Under the pieces are notes generated by a model. That model was given only the letters and a program-made list of their open reading frames with translations. It ran no database searches and was not told the DNA's origin. Of a stretch of DNA of 64,000 nt, positions 24,301 through 35,319 are shown in pieces. Each line of letters opens with the position of its first letter. Positions within the stretch are counted from its first letter, which is position 1. Where the stretch lies: the NCBI RefSeq assembly GCF_002104995.1, contig NW_024468249.1, forward strand, positions 620,001-684,000, given 5' to 3'. Made by a program: the position numbers and the translations under genes. The DNA comes from Linderina pennispora. Taxonomy: Eukaryota; Kickxellomycota; Kickxellomycetes; Kickxellales; Kickxellaceae.

Positions 24301-26346
24301 TTCGGTGAAGTTGGTCCATTTGGGAATGCAGCCTTGCGCTGGGAGCAGGAGGCATATGGTATGTTCTCGATGGAAGGCTGCATTGAGCTGGCATGGATGA
24401 TGGGGCTGATCAAAAGGTTCTCTGGCGATCATCCAGGAACAGGGAGCCACTATACTGGCTGGGTTGACGCAAAGACACAAGAGCCAGTGCACGATATGGA
24501 AATGAGGGCAAAGTACGAGCCATATATCTTGGAACATACCGGCATTCGTCTTGTTGAACCAGAAATTTGGGGTGAGAAGGATGTTGATATGAAGTCCTTC
24601 ATCCGTGAACTTCAGATCGATCAGGACATGCCTCCTTTCGAGACCAGTGCAGAGGAGGCTCTTCATTTCAAACAGAGAAATGGCGACAAGGTTGACACAT
24701 GGGAGAACCCTGATGGAACGTGGTCGGTCAGACTTCTTAAAGGCACTGTTATCCATGTGCCAAAAGCAATCGATATTGGACACACTGTTCTTTCTCAAAC
24801 ACCGACCGGGTGGGATCCAGTTCGGCTAGGAATACCAGAGGATCTCGCACTGAATATGGATGATGCGAACCACTATACCCTTATTGCTACAATGGAGGCG
24901 CTCGTCAGATCTGGCATTACAGATCCGTATGAACTCTACCAGTATTTCCACGTTTCAAAGGTCGGGCATGCGATTGGCTCTAGTGCGGGTGGGGCAAAAA
25001 CCCTTGTTAATGTGTTCCGCAACAGATATCTGGACAAGAATGTGAACTCGGACATGATGACTGAATGTACCGTCAATCATATGAGCGCATGGCTCAATAT
25101 GCTTCTATTTTCGGCATCAGGTCCACTAAAACCGACTGTTGGCGCATGTGCTACCTCAGCCATCGCGCTAGACCTTGCTGCAGAATCGATTATCCAGGGT
25201 AAAGCGGATGTCATGATCGCTGGTGCAGGAGAAGGGTTCACGAACGATACCTCATTTGAGTTTGGTTTGATGAATGCCACAGCAAGTGCCAGGGATGAGC
25301 TAGTAAAGGGGAGAATTCCTCAGGAAATGTCACGGCCCTGCACATCTACCAGAAGTGGGTTTGTTGAGAGTCACGGCTCGGGAGTTGCTGTTTTGATGTC
25401 AGCTACCGCGGCGCTTAAAATTGGAGCGCCTATTTATGGAATTTTAGCAATGTCCGCCACTGCTACCGACAAGTCGACCCGTAATTATAGCGCCCCGGGC
25501 CAAGGGATACTGTCCATTGGAAAGGAGAACCCCACCCTATCGGACCTGCAACTGCTTGACATCCATTATAGGAGGCAGATGCGTGATAGGCAACTAGCTG
25601 CGCTTGAGCAGCTGGGTAACACTGGCGTAGCGAAAGATATAAGACAAGCAGTTAAAACGACATGGGGTAATGATTTCTACAAGATGTGCAAGTCGACCTC
25701 ACCCCTTCGTGCTGCGCTAGCGACATGGGGTCTTGATGCAGATGATATTGGGCTGGCGTCATTCCACGGAACATCGACAAAGTTGAATGATGTAAACGAG
25801 TCAAACATTGTGAACATGCTCATGAAGCACGTTGGGCGCACGCCTGGTCTTCCGGTTCCAGTAGTTTGTCAGAAGTGGATTCTTGGTCATACAAAGGCCC
25901 CAGCAACGAGCTGTTCAATGCATGGCATTCTTCAGTCAATGACAACGGGACTCATTCCGGGGAATAGGAATGCGGATAATATCGATGACGAGTTGGAACA
26001 GCACGAGCACCTTGTATACCTGAGCAAGACTATTCGTGCGCCAACTATCAAGGCCGCGCTGTTCACGTCGTTTGGATTCAGCCAGTCCAATGGAGCAGGG
26101 CTTATCGTTCATCCGGACTACCTATTCGCAACACTTTCAAAGGAGGAGCTGGTCGAGTACACAGCTAAAGTCGATGAGCGCATGAAGAGATCGACCCGCT
26201 ACTGGCAGGGAGCACTTCTTGGAAACCACACATATTTCCAGGCAAAGGAAGAGCCCCCGTTCTCACAGGAACAGGAGGCATCTGTGTTCCTGGATCCTGG
26301 TGCAAGGGCTAAACTTGACTCAAAAACCAAGCAGTACACATTCTGA
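15355..26346 (+). CDS. Single-chain fungal fatty acid synthase (beta-alpha fusion), no PPT domain visible
   Basis: One intron (16088-16174, GTAAGC...TACTAAT...GTAG) joins exons into a 3634-residue multienzyme for cytosolic de novo synthesis of long-chain acyl-CoA. Domain order is that of FAS1 followed by FAS2. Acetyltransferase has GHSQG, S250, formed across the splice. Enoyl reductase has VMVAGMTPTTS, ~570. Dehydratase has FAHASGDQNMLH, ~1550. Malonyl/palmitoyl transferase has GQGSQ and GHSLGE, S1799. ACP has the carrier serine S2214 in AGKSMVQNE. Ketoreductase has VTGCGKGSIGSG ~2615 and YGETK. Ketosynthase has C3236 in VGACATS, plus FHGTST and GHTKAP histidines. The chain stops about 30 residues after the ketosynthase (SVFLDPGARAKLD then KQYTF), where yeast Fas2 continues into a phosphopantetheinyl transferase. 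No frameshift is needed over 10 kb. The third codon position is less GC-biased than in neighbours. Confidence 0.95.
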
Positions 26347-26677
26347 ACAACTCTTGACTTGATTTTGGCAGCGCTATTTTCTCATACAAATTTCATTCCT
26401 ATCAATAGATATCTTTAGTATTTTTAAGGCAGCATAGATCTATAGAAAACGCAGAATATGCATTATGTTCAAGAGTATATATCCAACTACATTGTGCTTG
26501 ATGCCACTCCATGATCCATGCTTCAGTGCCTCTTAGCTCATCACATCGTGCTCTCCACATTATAGCTGCACCGTGAAATATAAAACAGTGGACTTGCAAC
26601 TGCTGGTATGTTTGATCGCATTCCTCAAAATGCCAACATCTGGTTTCCATGACATTAAGTGCACATAAAATGAAAGC
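26347..26677. other. Intergenic region between convergent FAS and kinesin
   Basis: A 330-bp AT-rich gap between two 3' ends, presumably holding both terminators. No ORF with a recognisable product is present. Confidence 0.5.
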
Positions 26678-29600
26678 TTAATATTCATAATATGTCTGAG
26701 TCACCATCCCGTGTCTACCATACATGGCGTCCGGCGAGCGGGTAGGTGGATTAGGCAGCGCCTTGTTGGTATTTCCCATCGACGAGCTTGCAGATTCATT
26801 CAGATAGAACGCATGCGAATGACGAGCATGTGAATTGGCATTCCTGTGTGCAGCATGCCGCTGACGAGCCATCGGCGAGGCCATGTACTTGTCACTGCTT
26901 CTGGGAGACGTGGCTCCTGACGGTCTTGAGTAGTGGTGTCCATTGCGGTCACCAGCACCCTCGCGCATACGTTGGTTCATGGATGAATCTGACTGACTGC
27001 GGTTGCGCTGGATACGGGGCAGGGGCAGATCATGGGTGTCGTCTGAAAATGCGCGGTTGAACTCAGTAGGCAGCTCAGGTAGGCGCTTCTTGCTCTTGTC
27101 CACATTCTGCGGCTCCGCAGGCATCGCGTGGTGAGTCTGATGGACATTGTTTGAGCGCAGCTGAGACTCTGCTTGTTCTTTGGGCTTTTGGCCGTTGCCG
27201 CTATTGCCCAGCCCGATCCCCGACAACAGCTTGGTAAGGCGGTTGTTGCTCTTGTGCTTGGAGGTTGGGATTGGCGACTCCTCGTCTGCGTTGGATGAGT
27301 GTGCGCGACGACGGATCTTCATCGGCTTCGTCGAATCCTTCTGCATCGACTCCTCAATGCTGTTTTCCATGGCCTGCGCCTCTGGATCCAGATGTGCACA
27401 GGAGTCATAGTCATCGCCAAATTTAGTCAGGAACTGCTCTTGACTGAGTTTGGACGAGATAGTGGTTTGTACCGACTGTTTCTCGCGCAGCCGCTGGAGC
27501 TCAGCCGGGTCGATCTTGGCAGCATCGATCATCGAGAACAGCGATGCGTTGACCTGCTCTGTGGGCGACAGGAACCGATGTGCGGGCTTTTCCGGGGACT
27601 TGGGTCTCGGCGGCACGGGCTTTGACACTGGCCGGTGCGGCAGCGGCTTCAGCACATTGGGTCCTTTGGATGGAACCCGCGGCGGATACAGTGCCGTGTG
27701 GTCCTCATCATCCAGCCTCGGCGTATACTCTACATCGCCCTCATAATTGTCGCTGAGAAGGTTTTCAGCACTGGTCACAACTAGAGAGGAGCGCATGTCG
27801 TGCTCGAGGGTGTTAAACACCTGCTCGTTGCTATCTGTAGTGGACGGATAGCTATAGCGGCTCTGCGGGCTGCCAGGGAAGCGGCGCGTGGGCATGAGCC
27901 CGGGGCTGCGGAGACGGTGGTAGCCAAGCAGCTGCACAGGTGAGTTGTCAGGCGAACTCGAGTCGCTATCATTGTCAGCAGGCTGGGCAAAGTGAACCTT
28001 GGTCCGGGAGTCGTCAAATCCTTCATTCACATCCTCGCTGGGCCTAGCACTGTCGTCAGGAATAGACGCTGCGATATGATCAGGTGCGTCCCTAAAGTCC
28101 GACTCGCTCTCGGATGACGTCTCGTGATCGCCTCGCGGCTGCCTGCATGGCGGAATCTGGTGTGCACGACCATTTGCAAGCCCTTCGGCAGAATGTGAGG
28201 GCGTGGTTGGTGTGGCGGGTGTTGAAACCGCCGGCTTCTTGACAGCAAACGATGAGAATGCGGCGATATTTTCGTGGTACTCGGCATTGTCAGGGATGTT
28301 CATCTGCTTGAGAATCTCAGGCGAGGCAACCACCGCATCATGGTCGCTGACACGCAGCGCGGTCGGGTTGCGCTGGTCAATGTATTCCATCATCTCGGGC
28401 GGCACGATGGGCAGACTGATGCGCAGGTGCTGCATAGTGGCCTTGTCCATGCGCGGCTGCCTGGTTTTGTCGTTGCGCTTCTGCGAGCGACGCACAAGAT
28501 GACGCGAGCGGTGGCGGCTGCGCGTCGATGGGTTGCGGGCCATGTTGGGCTGACGGAAGAACTCGCTGGAGCCCGACCGGTAAATGATATTGGGCTCAAC
28601 CTCGCTGGGCATGTCCTCAGGATCAGACATGAACATGCCATCCATGTCATCGACGAATTGTCCGACGTCGACAAAACTGCGACCAAAGGTACCGCTAATG
28701 CGCAGTGCCCGGTTGGTTGCAGCTAAGCTGTAGTCGGATTCAATTGGTGAGTTGTAAGAACTGATGCGGTTGAGCTGCGCAGAGTTTGCTCGTGTTGAGG
28801 GGTCCTGCGAGGAATGAGGCGTATCGGAGCTTAGCGCTGCCGACGACACCACAAAGTCCTTGCTGTCAGCAATGCGTGTGCTTCGCTCGCTGGAGTTGCT
28901 GTTCCGGGTGGCAGGCTGCGAATCAGTGCTTTGGATGATCGATGTCTGCGCAGTCACGGCCGACGGGGGCGGCGGCGGCACCTCGGGTATCGGGCTCGGC
29001 GAGCGGGCCATGTTGCTTATCGATATGCTCTTCACTGATTCCTGAAAGAACGCTGAGTCGCCAGAGGTGCGTGAGTCTACAACTGGCGTGGAGTTTGCAA
29101 GGCTGACGCTTGCATCATGACTGGTGACCTGCATCAACTGATTCTGAGTATCATTCCCGGATGCACTGCCAAGGCTGCCGATTTCGGTGTTGGCAGAGAA
29201 CGGCGCCAGCGAGACCTGGGATGAGTCGGACTCCTTTACTGGCGGTGCAACCATGACTGGACGTGGCGAGTATGAGGTAGTTGTTGAAATTGTATCGTCG
29301 TCATAGCCGTTGCCGGCACTGAGGATCGCAGAGCGGAGCAGGATACCACGCTCACGCACATTGTCGTACACTGAACGACCCTGGTCAGAGAGTGTGCTGT
29401 GGATAGGCGTATGGGCCAGTTCCTGGCTGATATCACGTGGCAGTGAGGCCTGGGGGATGTGGTCGTCTCCGACCGACTCGATGACGCTGGGCGCGAACTC
29501 GGGCGACTTCAACAGCGACAGCCTGCGCTCGGCATTTCCCAGCTCATGCTCATAAGACAGGGCGGCATTGACCGCAGTCTTCTGCATGACAAGCAAAGTG

Positions 29601-32600
29601 CGGCGCAAGTCCATGGTCTGTTCTTCGACCTCCTTGCGCGCAATCTCTTCGCGGTGTGACATGAGGCGCAGATCGATGATATCCTGCATCAGTAGGTACG
29701 ACAAACCAGTAACATCCTTGGGCTCCATGGCATCAAACATGTCAGCAAAGGCGCGGTAGTCGATGCGCACCACATCCTCGACCATGCGCATGGCCAGGCC
29801 GCTCATGTTGAGCAGCAAAGGCCGCGACAGCAAGCCACTGCCCTGCAGGTCGCTGGCGCTCTCGGTGGTGTCCTCAGAGAGGCGGGCAATCTCAGCCTCA
29901 ACATCGCGTACCTTGAGATCAAGGTAATGCAGCTCAGCGTCGATGATTTCGATGCGCTGGTTTGCCCACTCCATGGTGGTGCCGGGGGATGCCGGATTCG
30001 CCGGCTCGTCAGCTGGATCGTGGTCGCCGTCAATATCGTCGCCCTGCAGCTGCAACAACATCATGTCGTTCTGCTCGTTCATCAGCTCGTCCTGCTTGCT
30101 CAGGTACGAGTCGCGCTCACGCAGCATCTGGCGAGCCTGCACGCAGCGCTGGAGCTCGCCCTCAAGCACCTTCTTGATGAAGGCGGCGCGCAAGAGATTG
30201 GGAGTGTTCTCCTCTTCGGCCACGTCTCTGGCCACGCCCCAGGTGTTGTCGCGGTGCGGCAGGAACGAGAACCGCCGGCTGTCGGTACGGCCGGTGCGCT
30301 TGCGCCGCAGGGTGGCGATCTCGCGTGCCTGCTCCTGCACCTGCAGCGCCAGGCTTTCAGAGTCAGCGGTGGCCTTGTCCAGAAGCGCCTGGTTTTCGCG
30401 CCTCAGCTGCTCGAGCTGCTCCTGCAGCTCACGTACAACGGGCACTGGAGAACTGCGACCTGGGATGTCAACACTGGATGCTTTGCGCGACACGGAAGCC
30501 TTGGCGATACGGCTCGGCTGGCGGAGCTTTGTCGGCGTCGAGGCACCGTTCTCTAGGCCCAGAGCGCGCCGGTTGGGTGGGCCACTGGAGCCCGACGATA
30601 GCGAGACCGAGGACTTGTTGGCGTTGGCCAGACGTTGGAGAGCGACATCGCGCTCCTTTTGTACAATTGCCAGGGTCTCCTGCAGAAGCTCCAGCTTGGA
30701 CTCATAGTGGTGGCGGACGCTGTCGATCTGCTGCTCGTGGCGCTCAGCTTGGTCAGACAGCTCGCGGTCCATGGTGTTGAGCATCTGGTCGCTCAGTATG
30801 CCCGGATTACCGTCAGTGAAGATACTGTTGGGACGGGGTGACTGAATGCCGCTGGGTGCTGAATTACCGACCGAACCCATGGGGACAGCCGCACCAGGGT
30901 GTTTCAGCAGGGATGAATCGAGCATAGCTATGGCAGAATCAGCCATCTTCATATCGACGGTGCCGCCGAGATCGACAATCTTCCGGCGCAGCGAATCCCG
31001 CTCAATCTCCAGAATGGCTGCCTGGCGCACTGCCTGCTCGAGCTTCTCCGTGATTTCCATATTGACAGCCTCGAGCCGACTGAGCTCTGCCTCGAGACGG
31101 GCCATGGTCTGACCCGCGGCCTGGTCGCTGGGCATGAGCGACGACTGGCGACGCAAAAGCTTGAGCTTGGCGATCTCACCACGCAGCCTCGCTACCTCTG
31201 TCTTCAAAATACTGAGCTCGGCTGAGCTGTTCTTGTCAAAGTTGACAGCGACCTTGTTGCGGATATTGCGCGCGCGGTTCGCATAGCGGATTGTGTTTAG
31301 GCTCTCCGCGTGGTTCTTGTTGGATGGCGAGATACAGGCCAACATGAGGGTCTGTGAATTTCCACCCAGCGAGTCCTGCAGAAGACGGGTCAATTTGCTA
31401 TCGCGGTACGGCACATGCGTCTGGCGCTTGCCCTGTTGCGTGCTATTGCCCAGTGCTGAGATAACATTACCAAGGGCCAGCAGGCCGGCGTTGATTGAGA
31501 TGCCCTCTTTTACGCGCGTGCCAGCTGCGCCAGTCCGCTTTATCCGCTCAGAGCCGGCCAGGTCGACAAAGTGCATCTTTGAGATCATCAGCGGGCCATT
31601 ATCCAGTGTCATGTAGTCGCTGGCAGGCGACTCTCCGCTCCTTGCTGCCTGTCCGGCTGACCGTCTGCCTTGCTGACGCAGAATGACTGTGAAAATTGCG
31701 TGGGACCGCGATGACGTGCGATTCATATCTGTCGAGGCAGTGGTGCGCGACAGGGTGCCCTGGTGCAAAAACGAAATGATCTCATCCTGGCTGCTAGCGG
31801 CCTTGCGCTCGACACCAACCAGAACCATGTTGCCGCGACTGTCTTCGCGAATCGAGGGCCCGCGGCTGCCGGCGATTGCTAGGCGCGGGTTCAGCAGATC
31901 AATCATGTCCTCATTGTACAGCTCCATGAATGAGACCTCGAGCGAGTACGAGAACTTGTTGTCCTCAGTCGCCCGCTTCTCGAGGCTGGTCCATATGTCG
32001 CCGATGGCACGGGGCACCACGCCCTGGGTGTCTGAAATCGCCGAGGATGTCGAGAGACCCGTGCCCATGCTGAACGTCTTTCCGCTCCCTGTCTACAATA
32101 GCGAGCCAAAAATAGACATTTGTACATCAGTAAAAGGAACCGCCCCCAATTTCTGCGACAGCAAGCGTGCATGTGTGAGAGACGTACCTGACTATTGCCG
32201 TTGGGCGTGGTTGCATGTTCCGCAAGCGATTGGCAAAGGGTACAAAAGGAAGAGAGAATGAGTGTTAGCCACCGGTGTCATCGTTCTTCTATATACGGTT
32301 GCATGCATGTTTATCAGGACCAAACGTTGGCTGCGCTGTCCGACTGCCGCCACCGGTGCCCCCCCCCCGTTGAAGTAAAAATAGCCGTTCTATTTGCGTC
32401 CCCTCGTTCACAGTTCGCTATCAAATACGCAATTGCATCATCACCTCTCCCTCGCTTACCCGTATGCCAGCACGGTGGCGTTGTATCTACACAGGTAGCT
32501 GTTGCATTAGTCTCATGCGTCCAGTTGATAGCAATGCCGGTCCATGTCGCACGTCATGCGAGAAACCTACCCTTTGAGAAACTGGCGTACGAGCGGTAGA

Positions 32601-32873
32601 ACTGCGTCCTCGTAGACCTGCTCCTGCGTGACCTCCGGTGCAAACACATGGTCGAACGTGAATGCGCGGTCGGCGCCGATGACTATCTGAGGCACGCCAG
32701 GCAGCTGCGTGACGCATTCCGACTCCCCATTTACCTGCTCCTGCGGCGACAGTGGCCGCACACGCAGCGCAACCCTATATGACCAAGGAGGCTCTGTGAG
32801 CACTAATGAAATAGGACCAGACAGGCTGTTCGCATACAGATCGATACTCACCTTACTGAAGCCGACGACATTT
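26678..32873 (-). CDS. Kinesin-4-family motor protein, five exons including a 4-nt microexon
   Basis: The proposed exons are 32873-32854, 32774-32571, 32486-32460, 32191-32188 and 32092-26678, giving 1889 residues. The start MSSASVRVALRVRPLSP is spliced from exons 1 and 2; exon 3 supplies YNATVLAYG. The 4-nt exon TCAG then completes GQTGSGKT, the ATP-binding P-loop. Further motor signatures are NRTSSRSHAIF (switch I), DLAGSER (switch II) and YRDSKLTRLLQDSLGG. Similarity to KIF4 in the opening strand and PGVPQIVIG places it in kinesin-4, a microtubule plus-end motor group acting on spindle or interphase microtubules. Coiled-coil segments cover roughly residues 370-700 and a long disordered, Ser/Pro-rich, partly basic tail follows. 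All four introns end in TAG. The family is firm; the cargo is unknown. Confidence 0.9.
32188..32191 (-). other. Predicted 4-nt microexon (TCAG) of the kinesin gene
   Basis: On the minus strand the bases read ...GGCAATAG|TCAG|GTACGT..., so an acceptor and a strong donor flank just four bases. Exon 3 ends with GG and exon 5 starts with ACAGGG. Only GG+TCAG+ACA restores the universal kinesin P-loop YGQTGSGKT in frame. Joining exon 3 directly to exon 5 shifts the frame. Flanking introns are 32459-32192 (268 bp) and 32187-32093 (95 bp). Confidence 0.8.
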
Positions 32874-33790
32874 AGCTAATGACCAACAGAAAAAGCTTTG
32901 TATATGTGAAATGCAGAAAGACGAAAGGAGAAAATAAGAAAAGGCCCGACACGAGCGAGAAGAAAGAGAAAAGAGGGATTGGCAAAATAGCCTTGCTCTG
33001 GGCGTCGTTGAAAGGTAAACAAGCTGGCTGCCTTTTGAAGGTCTAATGACGATACTCGAGGCGTACCAAAGAAAAAGCTATATTAAACCGGCCAGGCCAG
33101 GATATGGACAGGATGAAATGAATTGAAGAGAAGGAGAGGGAGAGAGGTGTGTGGAGAGCAGGCCGCCGTTATTCGGAGTTTCTATATTATGAGAAAGGAA
33201 TTGCAAATTGCCGTTCTCTCTGATAGCCATGGGCGTCGCCTACATTGGATTTCCTAGACTTTGCGAGGATTCTACTACTCAAAAGCACTATATTAGCGAT
33301 CGCACTCAAACTGCGCCGATTGTTACCGTGGATGACGATTGTCCCGAGTTTGCGTAACGATAACCAGGCCACCTGCGGTCCGGCTATGAGTGAACACACC
33401 ATTGGATGGTACCTTGGTTTTGACCCTGTCGGCGCTCTCTCAAGCTCGGCCATATGCAACCCAGCACTCCGCACCGATTGCTCCCCTTTATTCCAGGCTG
33501 AGTGGACTCTCAGCGGCTGTACTGGTAGCTTATTTGCACAAAGTGATTAGCAAGGTGAATATACACCGAGTTGAGGTGAAGAGAGAGTCTCCTCCCTCGG
33601 CGCTGAGTACCGACAAGTCCAGTGCTATTTTGCATCACCCGCCAAGGGAGGAGTGAGTGAACACAAAGAAAAACTAGAAATACTCTGCCTCTGCTACAGA
33701 GCTATGCCCAAAACAGAACCCAAGAGGACTTGATCCATACAGTACCTACTATCTTAAGGACTGAACTGTAAATACTGAAACTGGAGGTCA
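32874..33790. other. Intergenic region upstream of the kinesin gene
   Basis: About 900 bp containing the kinesin 5' flank, with purine-rich stretches (GAAAGGAGAAAA type) around 32915-33150. Short ORFs on both strands have no recognisable product. No RNA gene was recognised here. Confidence 0.45.
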
Positions 33791-33799
33791 TAGAATGAA

Positions 33800-34120
33800 T
33801 AGGATATCTTCTTGCAGTTGGAAAACATAGACTACTAAACTACTTAAGAGCAAGAATATTTAGAAGAGCTAAATAAATATGAAGTTATTTAGGTGCTTCT
33901 ATGAAACCCCATCAGTATCCTGAAAAATTTCAGCTGATACATAATTAGTATGCTTCTACTGAGATACAGGCTGGGTCACAAGAAATAAACTTTTTCAGGA
34001 TGCTGATAGGGGTTTCGTAGAAGCGTCCTAATAACATCAGAATATGATATTTAAGAAGAGTTAGATGTATATCAAGTAGTTTAGTAGCTAAGAATATCCT
34101 CTATACATGCTGAGCAAACT
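33800..34120. repeat. MITE-like foldback with long imperfect inverted repeats
   Basis: The best arm pair starts at 33889 (TTAGGTGCTTCTATGAAACC) and ends at 34031, where the reverse complement reads TTAGGACGCTTCTACGAAAC; both continue through ATCAG.ATCCTGAAAAA. Outside it a second pair matches: CTACTAAACTACTT at about 33832 and AAGTAGTTTAGTAG at about 34074, each with GGATAT beyond. Together the arms span about 300 bp with a short unique centre and no coding capacity, as in miniature inverted-repeat transposable elements. The exact ends and a target-site duplication are unclear. Confidence 0.55.
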
Positions 34121-34260
34121 GCACATATTCTGATGGGATCCAATCATATTTATTAACTGCTGCAGAGTGCAAGATCAATTAAAGAAATCAGATTCAGATC
34201 TGAAGATACAGCAGATCTTCTTTGGTACCAACGAACTTGCCAGGTCAGCAACTTGGTTTG

Positions 34261-34354
34261 CCGACAATAGCTCAGTTGGTAGAGCGGGAGACTGTAGTGG
34301 AGCTGAAGAGCTCTTGAAATCTCTAGGCCACCTGTTCGAATCAGGTTTGTCGGA
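34261..34354 (+). tRNA. tRNA-Tyr (GTA) with a 21-nt intron
   Basis: The acceptor stem is CCGACAA pairing with TTGTCGG, then A as discriminator. The D-arm TAGCTCAGTTGGTAGA and T-arm CCTGTTCGAATCAGG are canonical and hold the A and B boxes of polymerase III. The anticodon stem is GGAGA/TCTCT and the anticodon GTA is at 34294-34296. The intron occupies 34298-34318, starting one base after the anticodon as in nuclear tRNA-Tyr genes. No CCA is encoded. The mature form would be 73 nt. Confidence 0.95.
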
Positions 34355-34357
34355 TTC

Positions 34358-34362
34358 TTTTT
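34358..34362 (+). terminator. Pol III terminator of tRNA-Tyr
   Basis: A run of five T on the coding strand begins four bases after the end of the tRNA, the usual RNA polymerase III stop signal. Confidence 0.8.
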
Positions 34363-35319
34363 AGCAGCTTCTCGGTTCCCTTTGCGCTGTTCGCTAGGGC
34401 GAAGTCAGATCTGGGTCAAAGCTTTTTGACTTTTTTTGTGATTTGGAAAATAATGTGGATGGAGGAGAGATTATTTAAATATATATGGCATGGTTAGCAG
34501 CAGTGTCACCATGCTGCGTTGCATGACACCCAAGGCATTAACAACACTGGCGCCCCCGTAGTGATGGGTTAAAGGCTGGTGCAGTTCTAGACTAATGAGC
34601 TGCTCCACAGGGCTGCTGCTGTGTATTTATTAGCGGAAGGCTATCCATAGTTTTTCAAGGCGTGCATACAGCGTGTAAGGAAATAGGCGATATACAAACA
34701 GATTCACCAGCTGCCTGCAAAAGATAAAGCAAAATATCAGTGAACAAAGCGGTGTTGTTTCAAGCAATTGCCCCCGATCGTGACCAGCAGCATGCTGGTA
34801 GCTACTTTTTGATTCCTCTTCGACATCCTGCTTCGCTTTCAGTGAGTAGCATGAAGCATCAGCGCTATCAGCAATAGAGCCGAGTGGATATTAAGAGCTG
34901 CCATTTCCTTGTTGCGCATGCTGCTATGGGCGATACAGCTGCTTGCAGCAGCACACAGGATGGAGCATGGCTTTGCACTTGGGTGCGGAGAGTCACGGGA
35001 CGAGACGAGACGAGACGATGATCCGATTACACCGTTCAGCTGGTGGCATCAGCAGATCAAGGGATCGAACAGCCTAGAATTTTTTGTTGAGTGGGCCCAC
35101 TGTGCTGCAGTCGGTGAGGCAAGAGTGTCGGTCCGCTTTGGGCAGCACACCCCCGCCCAGCGAGTGCGCTCACCAAAAGCAAGCCCTTTCCTTTCTCTGG
35201 CCACCTCCAAACTTTTCACTAGCTGAATCTACATTTTGTACAAATCTTTTATTGCCTTTTTACCACGGCTGAAAGCGCGTATACACATACCACCAAGGCT
35301 TTGAAATAAGAAAAGAAAT
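34363..35319. other. Intergenic region upstream of the Hsp110 gene
   Basis: Nearly 1 kb without a recognisable gene. A short GAGAC tandem repeat lies at about 34998-35017. Short plus-strand ORFs at 34909-35272 show no known domain. I did not find a convincing array of heat-shock elements ahead of the chaperone gene. Confidence 0.45.

Noticed and set aside
34363-35319. Heat-shock elements ahead of the Hsp110 gene
   Set aside because: Isolated GAA and TTC triplets occur, but no clear array with 5-bp spacing was found.
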